Assembly (NCBI GenBank): GCA_046349595.1
Contig: JAXMCA010000002.1
Span: forward strand, 1-64,000
From: JACRLW01 sp046349595
GTDB lineage: Bacteria; Planctomycetota; UBA1135; UBA2386
Reading direction: 5' to 3'
Length of the DNA stretch: 64,000 nt
Part shown: one piece after another, positions 7,205 through 14,714 of the stretch
Numbering within the stretch: the stretch's first letter is position 1
Layout: every line of letters starts with the position of its first letter
The notes under the pieces: generated by a model
Told to the model about the DNA's origin: nothing
Seen by the model: the letters and a program-made list of their open reading frames with translations, nothing else
Databases searched by the model: none
Made by a program: the position numbers and the translations under genes

Positions 7205-9295
7205 GTGCGCAAGCTTGGATCGATCCGGGTGCAGGCGATTCCGTCGGCAGGCCGCACCGTCGGCTGCGCGGCGCTCCTCGTGCTGTCGGCCGCTGCGCAG
7301 GGACCACTCACCCAAGGCGATCCCCTCCGCCACGGACTGAACACGCAGGAGCTGGCCTCGATCCGCGAGTGTCTGGCCGAGCGCTTGAGCTCCGGAGAGT
7401 TCGCCGGGGCCGCGCTGCTGATCGCACATCGCGGCGAGATCGTGATGCGAGAGAGCATCGGCAACTTCGATCTCGAACGCGCACAGCGCAACGACGCCCT
7501 GCTGCTGCCGATCCTCGCCTCGGCGACCCTCGTCGCCGTCGAGCGCGGACTGCTCTCGCTCGACGCACAGCTCGGCGACCACCTGATCGAGTTCCGCGGC
7601 ACGCCGCTCGCGAGCACGACGATCCGCACGCTGCTCCAGCGCCAGGCGATCGAGCAGCTGCGTGCGGACCGCGAGCCCGGGACCGAACGACGTGGCCCGT
7701 CTTCACGCGGGCCACGACGGACCATGCCGCGGACCCACGAACCCGGCCGCATCACCCCACGCGAGACGGGTCGCGAAGCACGCGAGCCGCGTGGGCTCGA
7801 CGAACGCGTCGGCGATCCCGCGGTGCTGACCTGCCGCATGCTCGAGATGGCGACCGGCATGGCCTGGGCCGACTGGTTGCGCGAGTCCTTCCTCGACCCG
7901 GCCGGGATGCACGGCGTGCATCTCGTCGCGGAAGCGGGACCCGCCGAGCGGTTGCGCGAGGTCGGCCTCGAACTCGGCATCGACGACCTCGGCGCCTTCG
8001 CCCAGCTCTACCTCACGCACGGCGCGTGCGGCGCGCGACGCGTGCTGTCCGAGGCGAGCATCGCGACTCAGCAGGGCGCGGTCACAGGAGTCGGTGGACG
8101 CAGGCGCGAGCCGGCGCTGGGTTGGCGTCGCGAACGCAGCGGTCGCGACGGCGTGGCGCGCACCCTGACCGCGTTCGGCGATGCCGATTCGGCCGCCTGG
8201 GTCGACTACGACCGCGAACTGATCGCCGTCGTGCTGACCCGCCCTGGCCGCGAACCCGCGACCCGTTTCCTGCCGGAACTCCAGGAGCGCATCCGCGCGG
8301 CCTTCGGCGCGACCGAGGCACCCACCGTCGACGACTTCGGCGAAGCCGGTCCGTGGACCACGAGCGTCGACGAGCGGCAGTTCGCGATCGATGGCGCGCA
8401 ATCGCGGTTGTCGGTCTCCATCCACGCGCCACGCTCGCGCGGGATCACGCCGGTCGTGATCCATCTCGTCGACGCCGCCGATCCGACGCTCCCCGCCCAC
8501 CTCGCATCGCACGGCTTCCTCGTGCTGCAGTGCCTGCGCTCCGAGCCGATGCCGCGGGAGCGGGCACGCAGCGCCGTCGCCCAGGTCCCCGGCGCGCCTC
8601 CGGTGATGCTCTCGGGTGACGTGCAGCGCCGTGTCGCCGATCGCCACGGCGACCTCCGTGCGGAGTCGCTGGGCGCGCGCTTCGCATCGCGGGCGCACGA
8701 CGTGACCGCGTTGCTCGACGCACTTTCGGACTCCGAGCAGGCGCTGCGAGCCCTCCCGGTCCGCGTCGACCTGCAACACGTCGCGGTGATCGGCGAGGAC
8801 GAGGGCGCGGTCGCCGCGCTCGCACTCGCCGGGGCCACGCTGCAGGACGACGAGCGCCGCCTCGTCGTCGGCGATGCGCGCGTGCGCGCGATCGTCACGG
8901 TGGACGTCGCGCCGCCCGACCAGTGCGGTCTGGCTCCGGCGGCGATCGCGCAGCTCGCGATTCCCACCCTGTTCGTCGCACGTGACACGCTGCATCGCGT
9001 CGGTCGACCGGGTCTGCTGCTCCGCGCCGGCTTCGACGAATCGCTCCCCATCGACCGCTTCCTCCTCACGATCGACGGCGGACGCAGTTGGACCGGCGAC
9101 GGCTCACCGGTCCGGATCGCCGGCAGCGGCGACGACGGAGACATCACGCAGGCGCAGGATGAGCGTCGCGCCCACCTGCTCGCGTCGATCACCGCCTTCC
9201 TCGACGCACAGCTCCGCGACTCGACGATCTCACGGCAGTGGCTGGCCGCCGGTGGTTTCACCGTCGGTTCGATCGCCAGCGTCGAGCGCCGCTGA
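7205..9295 (+). CDS. Exported fusion: beta-lactamase-like plus alpha/beta-hydrolase-like, both degenerate
   Basis: A 696-aa protein starting at GTG, preceded by a strong AGGAGG site, with a signal peptide ending LSAAAQ. Residues about 50-370 follow the serine beta-lactamase/DD-peptidase fold (VERGLLSLDAQLGDHL, then MLEMATGMAWADWLRESFLDPAGM). Residues about 385-690 follow the dienelactone-hydrolase-like fold (HVAVIGEDEGAVAALALAG, then PTLFVARD and FLLTIDGG). The catalytic SxxK of the first is replaced around ALLLPI (residues 97-103), and its Tyr motif is missing. In the second, the nucleophile elbow reads G-E-D-E-G without Ser, and the late His region reads DGGRSW. Binding or scaffold roles seem more likely than hydrolysis. 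The last 66 bp overlap the convergent gene. Confidence 0.78.
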   Translation: MRKLGSIRVQAIPSAGRTVGCAALLVLSAAAQGPLTQGDPLRHGLNTQELASIRECLAERLSSGEFAGAALLIAHRGEIVMRESIGNFDLERAQRNDALLLPILASATLVAVERGLLSLDAQLGDHLIEFRGTPLASTTIRTLLQRQAIEQLRADREPGTERRGPSSRGPRRTMPRTHEPGRITPRETGREAREPRGLDERVGDPAVLTCRMLEMATGMAWADWLRESFLDPAGMHGVHLVAEAGPAERLREVGLELGIDDLGAFAQLYLTHGACGARRVLSEASIATQQGAVTGVGGRRREPALGWRRERSGRDGVARTLTAFGDADSAAWVDYDRELIAVVLTRPGREPATRFLPELQERIRAAFGATEAPTVDDFGEAGPWTTSVDERQFAIDGAQSRLSVSIHAPRSRGITPVVIHLVDAADPTLPAHLASHGFLVLQCLRSEPMPRERARSAVAQVPGAPPVMLSGDVQRRVADRHGDLRAESLGARFASRAHDVTALLDALSDSEQALRALPVRVDLQHVAVIGEDEGAVAALALAGATLQDDERRLVVGDARVRAIVTVDVAPPDQCGLAPAAIAQLAIPTLFVARDTLHRVGRPGLLLRAGFDESLPIDRFLLTIDGGRSWTGDGSPVRIAGSGDDGDITQAQDERRAHLLASITAFLDAQLRDSTISRQWLAAGGFTVGSIASVERR

Positions 9296-10552
9296 TCGAG
9301 CCGGCACCAACAGCAAGGCACTCGCGAGCAGGAGCGCGAAGGTCCCCCACGCGACCGCGCCGAAGGCGAGCAGCAGATTGCCGGCTTCGCGTCCGATCAG
9401 CCCTTTGGTGCTCAGGGTCGCCGCGCAGAAAGAGAAGGCGAGGAGCGCGGTGACCAGCGGCCGTCGTCGCCACGCATCTCCCCGGATCGTCTCGGCGATG
9501 CAGAAGGTCGTCGGCAGCAGCAGCACGCAGAAGTGGCTCTTGCTGCTCATCGGGGACAGCAGCAGCATCGCACAGGCGATCGCACCGATCTCGCCGAAGC
9601 GACGCCACGCGAGCTCACGCGCGACGAGACCGCGCGCACGCGTCGGCCACGCAGCCCACGCGACGATCGCCACGACCAGGGCCTGCGCCACGAGAGTCAC
9701 TGCCTGACGCACACCGGCTCCCAGTTCGACGAGCGCGACATCGCGCACGAACTCGCCCTCGAGCGACGGGTGCAAGGTGAGGCGATGCAGCGTGCCGGCG
9801 AGGTTCTGGTTGAGGAAGTTCGAGGCCGTCCAGGCATGGCCGACGTCGGCCGGACGCCCCGCGCCCATCGCACCCGCGAAGGTGCGGATCCAGGCGGTGA
9901 CCCAGAGCTGTCCGTCGGCACGCGGCAGGAACAGGTCGGGCAACAGGGTCGCCGCCGCGGCGACCACCGCGAAGCCGAGCACGGCACGGCCGCGTCGCTG
10001 GCAGATCAGGGCCGGGAGGAACAGCAGAGGCGTCGCCTTGCACGCGGCGGCGAGGCCCATTGCGGAACCGCTGCCCATTTCGCGTGCGCGCGACGCGCGT
10101 TCGGCAGCGATGCACAGACACAGCAGCACCACGAGGTCGTGGCTCTGGTTCTCGAAGACGGCGAGCAGGTGACGGATCGAGAACGCGACGACCAGAGCCC
10201 AGAACAACGGACCGGCACGCAACGCCGCGCCGCGCGCGATCACGCGATGCAGCAGCACGAGACTCGCGCCGAGCATCGCGACGTTGCAGAGGAACCAGAT
10301 CACACGCTGCGCACCCGCATCGAGCCGGGTGAAGGGCAGGAAGGGCAACGCGAAGAACGGCGGATAGGTGAAGGGCTTGGCCGCCAGCGGTTCGTAGACC
10401 TCGCCCCCGTGCAGCATGTGCTCGGCACCGGTCACGTAGACCGGGAGCTCGCTGCTGTCCTTCTTCCATGCCGCGATCGCGCCGGCGACCACGGCCGCGA
10501 GCGCGAGGATCGTCAGCAGCACGCCGCGCGCGCGCCGCCCCGACTCGTTCAC
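9230..10552 (-). CDS. GT87-type (DUF2029) membrane glycosyltransferase
   Basis: A 440-aa multi-spanning membrane protein with about 9-11 hydrophobic segments. The pattern fits polyprenyl-phosphate-sugar-dependent transferases of the GT87/DUF2029 type: an early periplasmic loop with YVTGAEHMLHGGEVYEP, the FTYPPFFALPFLPF segment, and an intracellular NQSHDL. It would move a hexose, often mannose, from a lipid carrier onto an envelope glycan. The GTG start overlaps the stop of the upstream glycosyltransferase in a GTGA junction, so the two are co-translated. This fits one gene making the lipid-linked sugar and the next using it. Its 3' end overlaps the convergent hydrolase-like gene by 66 bp. 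Confidence 0.82.
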   Translation of the reverse strand: MNESGRRARGVLLTILALAAVVAGAIAAWKKDSSELPVYVTGAEHMLHGGEVYEPLAAKPFTYPPFFALPFLPFTRLDAGAQRVIWFLCNVAMLGASLVLLHRVIARGAALRAGPLFWALVVAFSIRHLLAVFENQSHDLVVLLCLCIAAERASRAREMGSGSAMGLAAACKATPLLFLPALICQRRGRAVLGFAVVAAAATLLPDLFLPRADGQLWVTAWIRTFAGAMGAGRPADVGHAWTASNFLNQNLAGTLHRLTLHPSLEGEFVRDVALVELGAGVRQAVTLVAQALVVAIVAWAAWPTRARGLVARELAWRRFGEIGAIACAMLLLSPMSSKSHFCVLLLPTTFCIAETIRGDAWRRRPLVTALLAFSFCAATLSTKGLIGREAGNLLLAFGAVAWGTFALLLASALLLVPARSAALDAGDRTDGETTGGQPLP

Positions 10553-11571
10553 ACGCGCAGCCTCAGTCCGGGAACCTTGCGCACCGCCTCGAGGGCGATG
10601 TGCGCGCTCATCTTGCTCTTGCCCACGTTGCGGTCGACGAAGTGCACCGGCACCTCGGCGACGCGCAGTCCCGCGCGACGGAACCGCCACGCCATCTCGA
10701 TCTGGAAGGCGTAGCCGTCGGTGCCGACCGCATCGAGGTCGATCTTGCGCAGCGCATCGGCGCGCATGCAGCGGAAGCCCGCGGTCCAGTCGTTGACACC
10801 GAAGCCGAGCCACATGCGCGCGTAGAGGTTGCCGCAGCGCGACAGCAGACGCCGACGGAAGCTCCAGCCGGTGGTGTCGCCGCCCTTCACGTAGCGGCTG
10901 CCGATCACGAGGTCTGCGCTCTGCGCGGCATGCGCGAGGCGCGGCAGGTCGTTCGGCGCATGGCTGAAGTCGGCATCCATCTCGTAGATGCGCTCGTAGT
11001 CGCGTTCGAGAGCCCACCGGAACCCGGCGATGTAGGCCTTGCCCAGGCCCTCCTTCTTGCTGCGATGCAACACGTGCACCCAGGGCTGCGCCTTGGCGAT
11101 GGTGTCGGCGAGGTCTCCGGTGCCGTCCGGCGAGCCGTCGTCGACGACCAGCACGTCGCAGACCAGATGACCGGGGATGCGGTCGAGCAGGCGCGGCAGG
11201 TTCTCGCGCTCGTTGTAGGTCGGGACCACCACGAGGTCGCGACCCGGGAAGCGGTGCGGACGCTTCGGCTGCAGCACCACGTCGGGCTCGCCACCGGCGA
11301 GACGCTCGGCGTCGGCCTCGGTCGCGTCGGCCTCGAGCACCACCACCCGTGAGCTGTCGACCCCGCGGCGGACCAGCGCGTCGACCAGATCGAAGGAGGT
11401 CACCGCGTAGGCGGCGCCACGCGGCGGCACGAGCGGCACGTCGCGATCGGCACCGATGACCAGCACCGGACCACGCGTCGTCGATCGCGGACCGGGGTGA
11501 GCGAACAGGGAACCGCCGCGCTCCGCGTCCGGCTCGCTCCGTGGTGCTGTTCCGCCCTGAGCTTCGGTCAT
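10549..11571 (-). CDS. Dolichyl-phosphate-mannose-synthase-like GT2
   Basis: A 340-aa protein. From about residue 112 it is a GT2 of the polyprenol monophosphomannose synthase type: VVPTYNERENL, VVDDGSPDGT, KEGLGKAYIAGF, the metal-binding MDADFSH, then SRYVKGG and a VPVHFVDR segment. It would transfer a sugar from GDP- or UDP-sugar to polyprenyl phosphate at the inner membrane face. There is no C-terminal membrane domain, so it is the soluble type. The first 110 residues are unusual: an extra alpha/beta-looking segment (GPVLVIGADRDVPLVPP) that I cannot assign. The GT87-type gene overlaps its stop codon, a coherent two-gene glycolipid or glycoprotein unit. Confidence 0.85.
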   Translation of the reverse strand: MTEAQGGTAPRSEPDAERGGSLFAHPGPRSTTRGPVLVIGADRDVPLVPPRGAAYAVTSFDLVDALVRRGVDSSRVVVLEADATEADAERLAGGEPDVVLQPKRPHRFPGRDLVVVPTYNERENLPRLLDRIPGHLVCDVLVVDDGSPDGTGDLADTIAKAQPWVHVLHRSKKEGLGKAYIAGFRWALERDYERIYEMDADFSHAPNDLPRLAHAAQSADLVIGSRYVKGGDTTGWSFRRRLLSRCGNLYARMWLGFGVNDWTAGFRCMRADALRKIDLDAVGTDGYAFQIEMAWRFRRAGLRVAEVPVHFVDRNVGKSKMSAHIALEAVRKVPGLRLRV

Positions 11572-11656
11572 CCGTTCGCCCGTCGCGTCGGACGGGAAGC
11601 GCGCATGATGCCCGCCCGGTGTTCGCGATCAAAGCGCGCCAGCGCGGGCGAGGTCC

Positions 11657-12424
11657 TCATTTCAGGACCAGTTCGCCGGTTCCGACCTCGATCCGGAACG
11701 ACGGCCCACCCTCACCGACGCTTCCGTGCGCCTTGCCACCCACCGTCCCGCGCACCACGTCGAGACCGAAGCGCGGCGCGACGCGCAGGCCGCCGGTGGT
11801 CACGGCGAGGTCGAAGACGCCCTTGTGGTGCTCCGGCAACGCCAACGAAGCCTGGCCGTTGCCGACGCCGAGCCCGCCACCGCCGCGTGCCTCCGCGGTC
11901 ACCGTCGCGTCGACCTGTCCCGTCTCCACGTGCAGGTCGAGCGCCCCGACCACCGTGCCGACGCGGGTCTGGATCGTCCCGTTGCCGCAGCGCGCCGACA
12001 GGGTGGAGCACTGGGCGATGTCGACATCGACCGCACCCGCCGACTGCTCGACGCGCAGCGCGCGCCCCGAGGGTGTGTGCACGACCAGACGCAGCTCCCA
12101 GTCCTCGCGGTCGTGATCGCCCAGGTGCGCATCGCGGAGTTCGAGTTGGTCGCCCGTCTGCAGGACGCGCAGGTGCGACTCGACGACCTTGACCGCATCG
12201 GTCTCCGGACGCGACTCGTCGAGCAGGACATCCAGATCGACGGTCACCTTGCCGTCGTCGGCGTTCACGAAGCGCACGCTGCCGAGGTTGTTGGACACCG
12301 TGATCGCGTTCACACCTTCGGCGGGCACACTGAGGGTCGTGCGATAGACGGACCGCCGTGACCCGGAGTGGACGGTGCAGGCCGCGATCAACGCGAGAGC
12401 GAACAGGACGGCGGGGCGACGCAT
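11657..12424 (-). CDS. Lipoprotein with DUF4097-like adhesin fold
   Basis: A 255-aa protein starting MRRPAVLFALALIAACTVHSG, a lipoprotein-type signal with an IAAC lipobox. The body is a repetitive right-handed beta structure with alternating short strands: GVNAITVSNNLGSVRFVN, then SAGAVDVDIAQC, GTIQTRVGTVVG, LDLHVETGQVD. This is typical of the putative auto-transporter adhesin-like DUF4097/DUF2807 families. It probably sits on the outer or inner membrane with the beta-helix exposed. A longer open frame upstream is discarded because it overlaps the epimerase gene. A CATGAT box lies 9 nt before the ATG. Role unknown. Confidence 0.75.
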   Translation of the reverse strand: MRRPAVLFALALIAACTVHSGSRRSVYRTTLSVPAEGVNAITVSNNLGSVRFVNADDGKVTVDLDVLLDESRPETDAVKVVESHLRVLQTGDQLELRDAHLGDHDREDWELRLVVHTPSGRALRVEQSAGAVDVDIAQCSTLSARCGNGTIQTRVGTVVGALDLHVETGQVDATVTAEARGGGGLGVGNGQASLALPEHHKGVFDLAVTTGGLRVAPRFGLDVVRGTVGGKAHGSVGEGGPSFRIEVGTGELVLK

Positions 12425-12468
12425 GGCCGCGCGATCATGGCGCCGCCCTGACCGCTTTTCGAACACGC

Positions 12469-13608
12469 TCAACGCCGCGCCCGCACCGCTGCGATCACCT
12501 TCGCCTCCTTCTCGGGTGCGATGCCGGTGCGCGTGAACATCTTGCGGCGCCCCGCCTCCTCCTTCGCCCAGGCCAGCGTGTCGCGGATGGTGTCGGCGAT
12601 GGGCCGGAACACGAGTCCCTTCGCACGGGCGCGATCGTTCTTCGCGTAGCTGTTGCTGTCGGCCGGAATCCACACCGGCATCTCCATCCAGGGTCCGACC
12701 TGCTGCTCGCGCAAGAGCGCGTCGTCGGCCCACACCAACTCGACCGGGTTGGCGGTCGCGCAGCGGCATCCGCCGAGCATGTCGCCCATGGTGAGCGCGC
12801 CCTCGAAGCCGGTGGCGTTGAACACGCCGTGAACCTCGTTCTCGATGCAGTGCACGATCCAGAGCCCGAGGTCGCGCACGTCGATCACCTGCACGCGCGC
12901 CTTCGGATCGCCGGGCGCGAGCACCTCGCCGCCGCGATCGATGCGCACCGGCCACCAGGTGAAGCGATCGGAGCTGTCGCGCGGTCCGACGATCAACCCC
13001 GGACGGATGTTGGCGACCCGTCCCGGCATCGCCGTCTCGGCCGCCTTCTCGCACAGCGCCTTGAAGCCGCCGTAGTAGCGACCGCCTTCGCGCATCGAGG
13101 CACGGATCGTGGCGACATCGTCGACGACCTCGCCTGGGACCACCGCCGTCTCGGCGTCCTCGTCGATCTCGCCGGCCTTGCTGCCGAAGGCCGGATAGAC
13201 CGAGATCGACGACACCATCACGTAGGTCTTCGCTTGCTCCGCGGCGAGCTTCGCGGTCGCGGCGACGTGCGAGGGCACGTAAGCCGAGGTGTCCACCACG
13301 GCATCGAAGCGCTGACCCTCGAGCGCCTTCAGATCCCCGGTGTCGCGATCGCCGTGCAGCTTCTCGAGCTGCGGATAGAGATCCGCATTGGTCTTGCCGC
13401 GGTTGAACAGCACCACCTCGTGACCGCGCGCGAGCGCGGCGTCGACGACGGCAGGACCGAGGAAGCCGGTCCCGCCGAGGATCAGGATGCGCTGCTTGTC
13501 GCGCACTCCGAACTTCGCGGTGCGCGAGACTTCCGGCAGCAGTGGCGCAACCGATGCAGCCGCGAGCGAGGAGAGGAGGAAGTCGCGACGGGAGGCGAGA
13601 TGGGTCAT
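12469..13608 (-). CDS. Tat-exported NAD-dependent epimerase/dehydratase
   Basis: A 379-aa extended-SDR protein. The N-terminus MTHLASRRDFLLSSLAAASV carries a Tat twin-arginine motif (SRRDF), so it is probably folded and loaded with cofactor in the cytoplasm and then exported. The Rossmann nucleotide loop GGTGFLGPAVVDAALARGH, the NRG after strand 2, the SSISVY strand and the catalytic YYGGFK (YxxxK) are all present. Families with this layout act on nucleotide sugars or related isoprenoid/RNA substrates; the substrate here cannot be fixed. The start at the Tat motif is chosen over 12 extra codons upstream. Confidence 0.85.
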   Translation of the reverse strand: MTHLASRRDFLLSSLAAASVAPLLPEVSRTAKFGVRDKQRILILGGTGFLGPAVVDAALARGHEVVLFNRGKTNADLYPQLEKLHGDRDTGDLKALEGQRFDAVVDTSAYVPSHVAATAKLAAEQAKTYVMVSSISVYPAFGSKAGEIDEDAETAVVPGEVVDDVATIRASMREGGRYYGGFKALCEKAAETAMPGRVANIRPGLIVGPRDSSDRFTWWPVRIDRGGEVLAPGDPKARVQVIDVRDLGLWIVHCIENEVHGVFNATGFEGALTMGDMLGGCRCATANPVELVWADDALLREQQVGPWMEMPVWIPADSNSYAKNDRARAKGLVFRPIADTIRDTLAWAKEEAGRRKMFTRTGIAPEKEAKVIAAVRARR

Positions 13609-13671
13609 GCACGGGCAGTGGTTACGGATCCACCGCCCGCGCACAAGAGCCGAATGGCCCGGGCGTCCTCG

Positions 13672-14577
13672 TCAGTTCACGAACACCACGGTGGAGGGCA
13701 GGCCGAGACCGATGATTCCGGCGTCGGCCGCCACCGCCTGATAGCTCAGCGGCACCGTCACGAGGGAAGCGAGGAGCGGGATCGGCAGCGACAGGACGAA
13801 CTGGCCGCTGGCGTCCAGCACGCCGGAGCCGGTTCCCGTCATGGTGCTGAAGTCCAGATACCAGACACCGACCATCCCCGGGAACGTCACGCCCGGCGTC
13901 CTCCCGATCGACAGGAAGGAGGCGAAGGGTGCATTGGCGGGCCCGTTGACGGTGAAGTCCACGGTGGTGCTGAGCTTGCGGTTGCTGTTGATCCAGAAGG
14001 TCGGACCCGGCGTGTCCTTCACCGACACATTGTCGATGTTGATGCGCGGTGTGGTCGTGTTCGAGAGGTAAGCGCGCTGGAACCAGATGGTCAGCGGAAC
14101 CATGCCCGACACCGAGGGGACGAACCGGCCGACCAGTTGCACGCGCTTGGTCTCGGGCGGATTCGAGCTGTAGCTGCCCAGCGCGAAGCGCGCGACCTCG
14201 ATTCCGTTGACCGTCGCCCACACCGTGCCGGTGTCGGCATTGCCGACGGTGGGAGCTGCCGGCCGCGCACCGCTCACGTCGGCGCGGAACTCGTAGGTCA
14301 TGCCGGCGATGACGAAGATCTGCTGCTCGATGTTGTTCGGCGCGTAGGGCGGCGGCACCACCTGTCCGCCGGCGCTGCAGCCGAAGCTGTCGCTGACACC
14401 GAGGCCGGTGGTGTCCCAGGCGCTGTCGAGACCGGCACCGGTGCTGTAGCCACCACCCATCACCCACGGTGCGAGGGTTCCGGTGAAGTCACCGTTGGAG
14501 ACCCATTCGGTGGATTGCGCGATCAGCAGCGAGCCGAGGAAGGGAGCGACGAGGAGCGAGAGGAACGCGTTCTTCAT
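13672..14577 (-). CDS. Secreted protein with carbohydrate-binding-module-like domain
   Basis: A 301-aa exported protein with signal peptide MKNAFLSLLVAPFLGSLLIAQ. The first half has the jelly-roll pattern of CBM4/9-type modules: an early WVSNGDFTGTLAPWV, QQIFVIAGMTYEFRADV, and a closing INIDNVSVKD. The second half is a smaller beta domain ending STVVFVN, comparable with the tails of the secreted proteins at 2.4-6.2 kb. No catalytic motif is seen; it is probably a surface or secreted glycan-binding protein. Confidence 0.78.
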   Translation of the reverse strand: MKNAFLSLLVAPFLGSLLIAQSTEWVSNGDFTGTLAPWVMGGGYSTGAGLDSAWDTTGLGVSDSFGCSAGGQVVPPPYAPNNIEQQIFVIAGMTYEFRADVSGARPAAPTVGNADTGTVWATVNGIEVARFALGSYSSNPPETKRVQLVGRFVPSVSGMVPLTIWFQRAYLSNTTTPRINIDNVSVKDTPGPTFWINSNRKLSTTVDFTVNGPANAPFASFLSIGRTPGVTFPGMVGVWYLDFSTMTGTGSGVLDASGQFVLSLPIPLLASLVTVPLSYQAVAADAGIIGLGLPSTVVFVN

Positions 14578-14714
14578 GATGGAGCCGGAGAGAGCGAGCG
14601 CGGCGCATGCTACTCCTGCGCACGACGCCGCAGACGTCGCAGATCCGTGTCGAAGTCGCTCGCGTGCGGTCGTCGCGACTACGGTGGATCGTCAGGTCTT
14701 GCGGCGCAGCGCGA

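Noticed and set aside
9230..11632. A single 800-codon frame over the GT87-type and GT2 genes
   Set aside because: Only its C-terminal 440 codons are a protein; the front part is out of frame with, and overlaps, the real GT2 gene.
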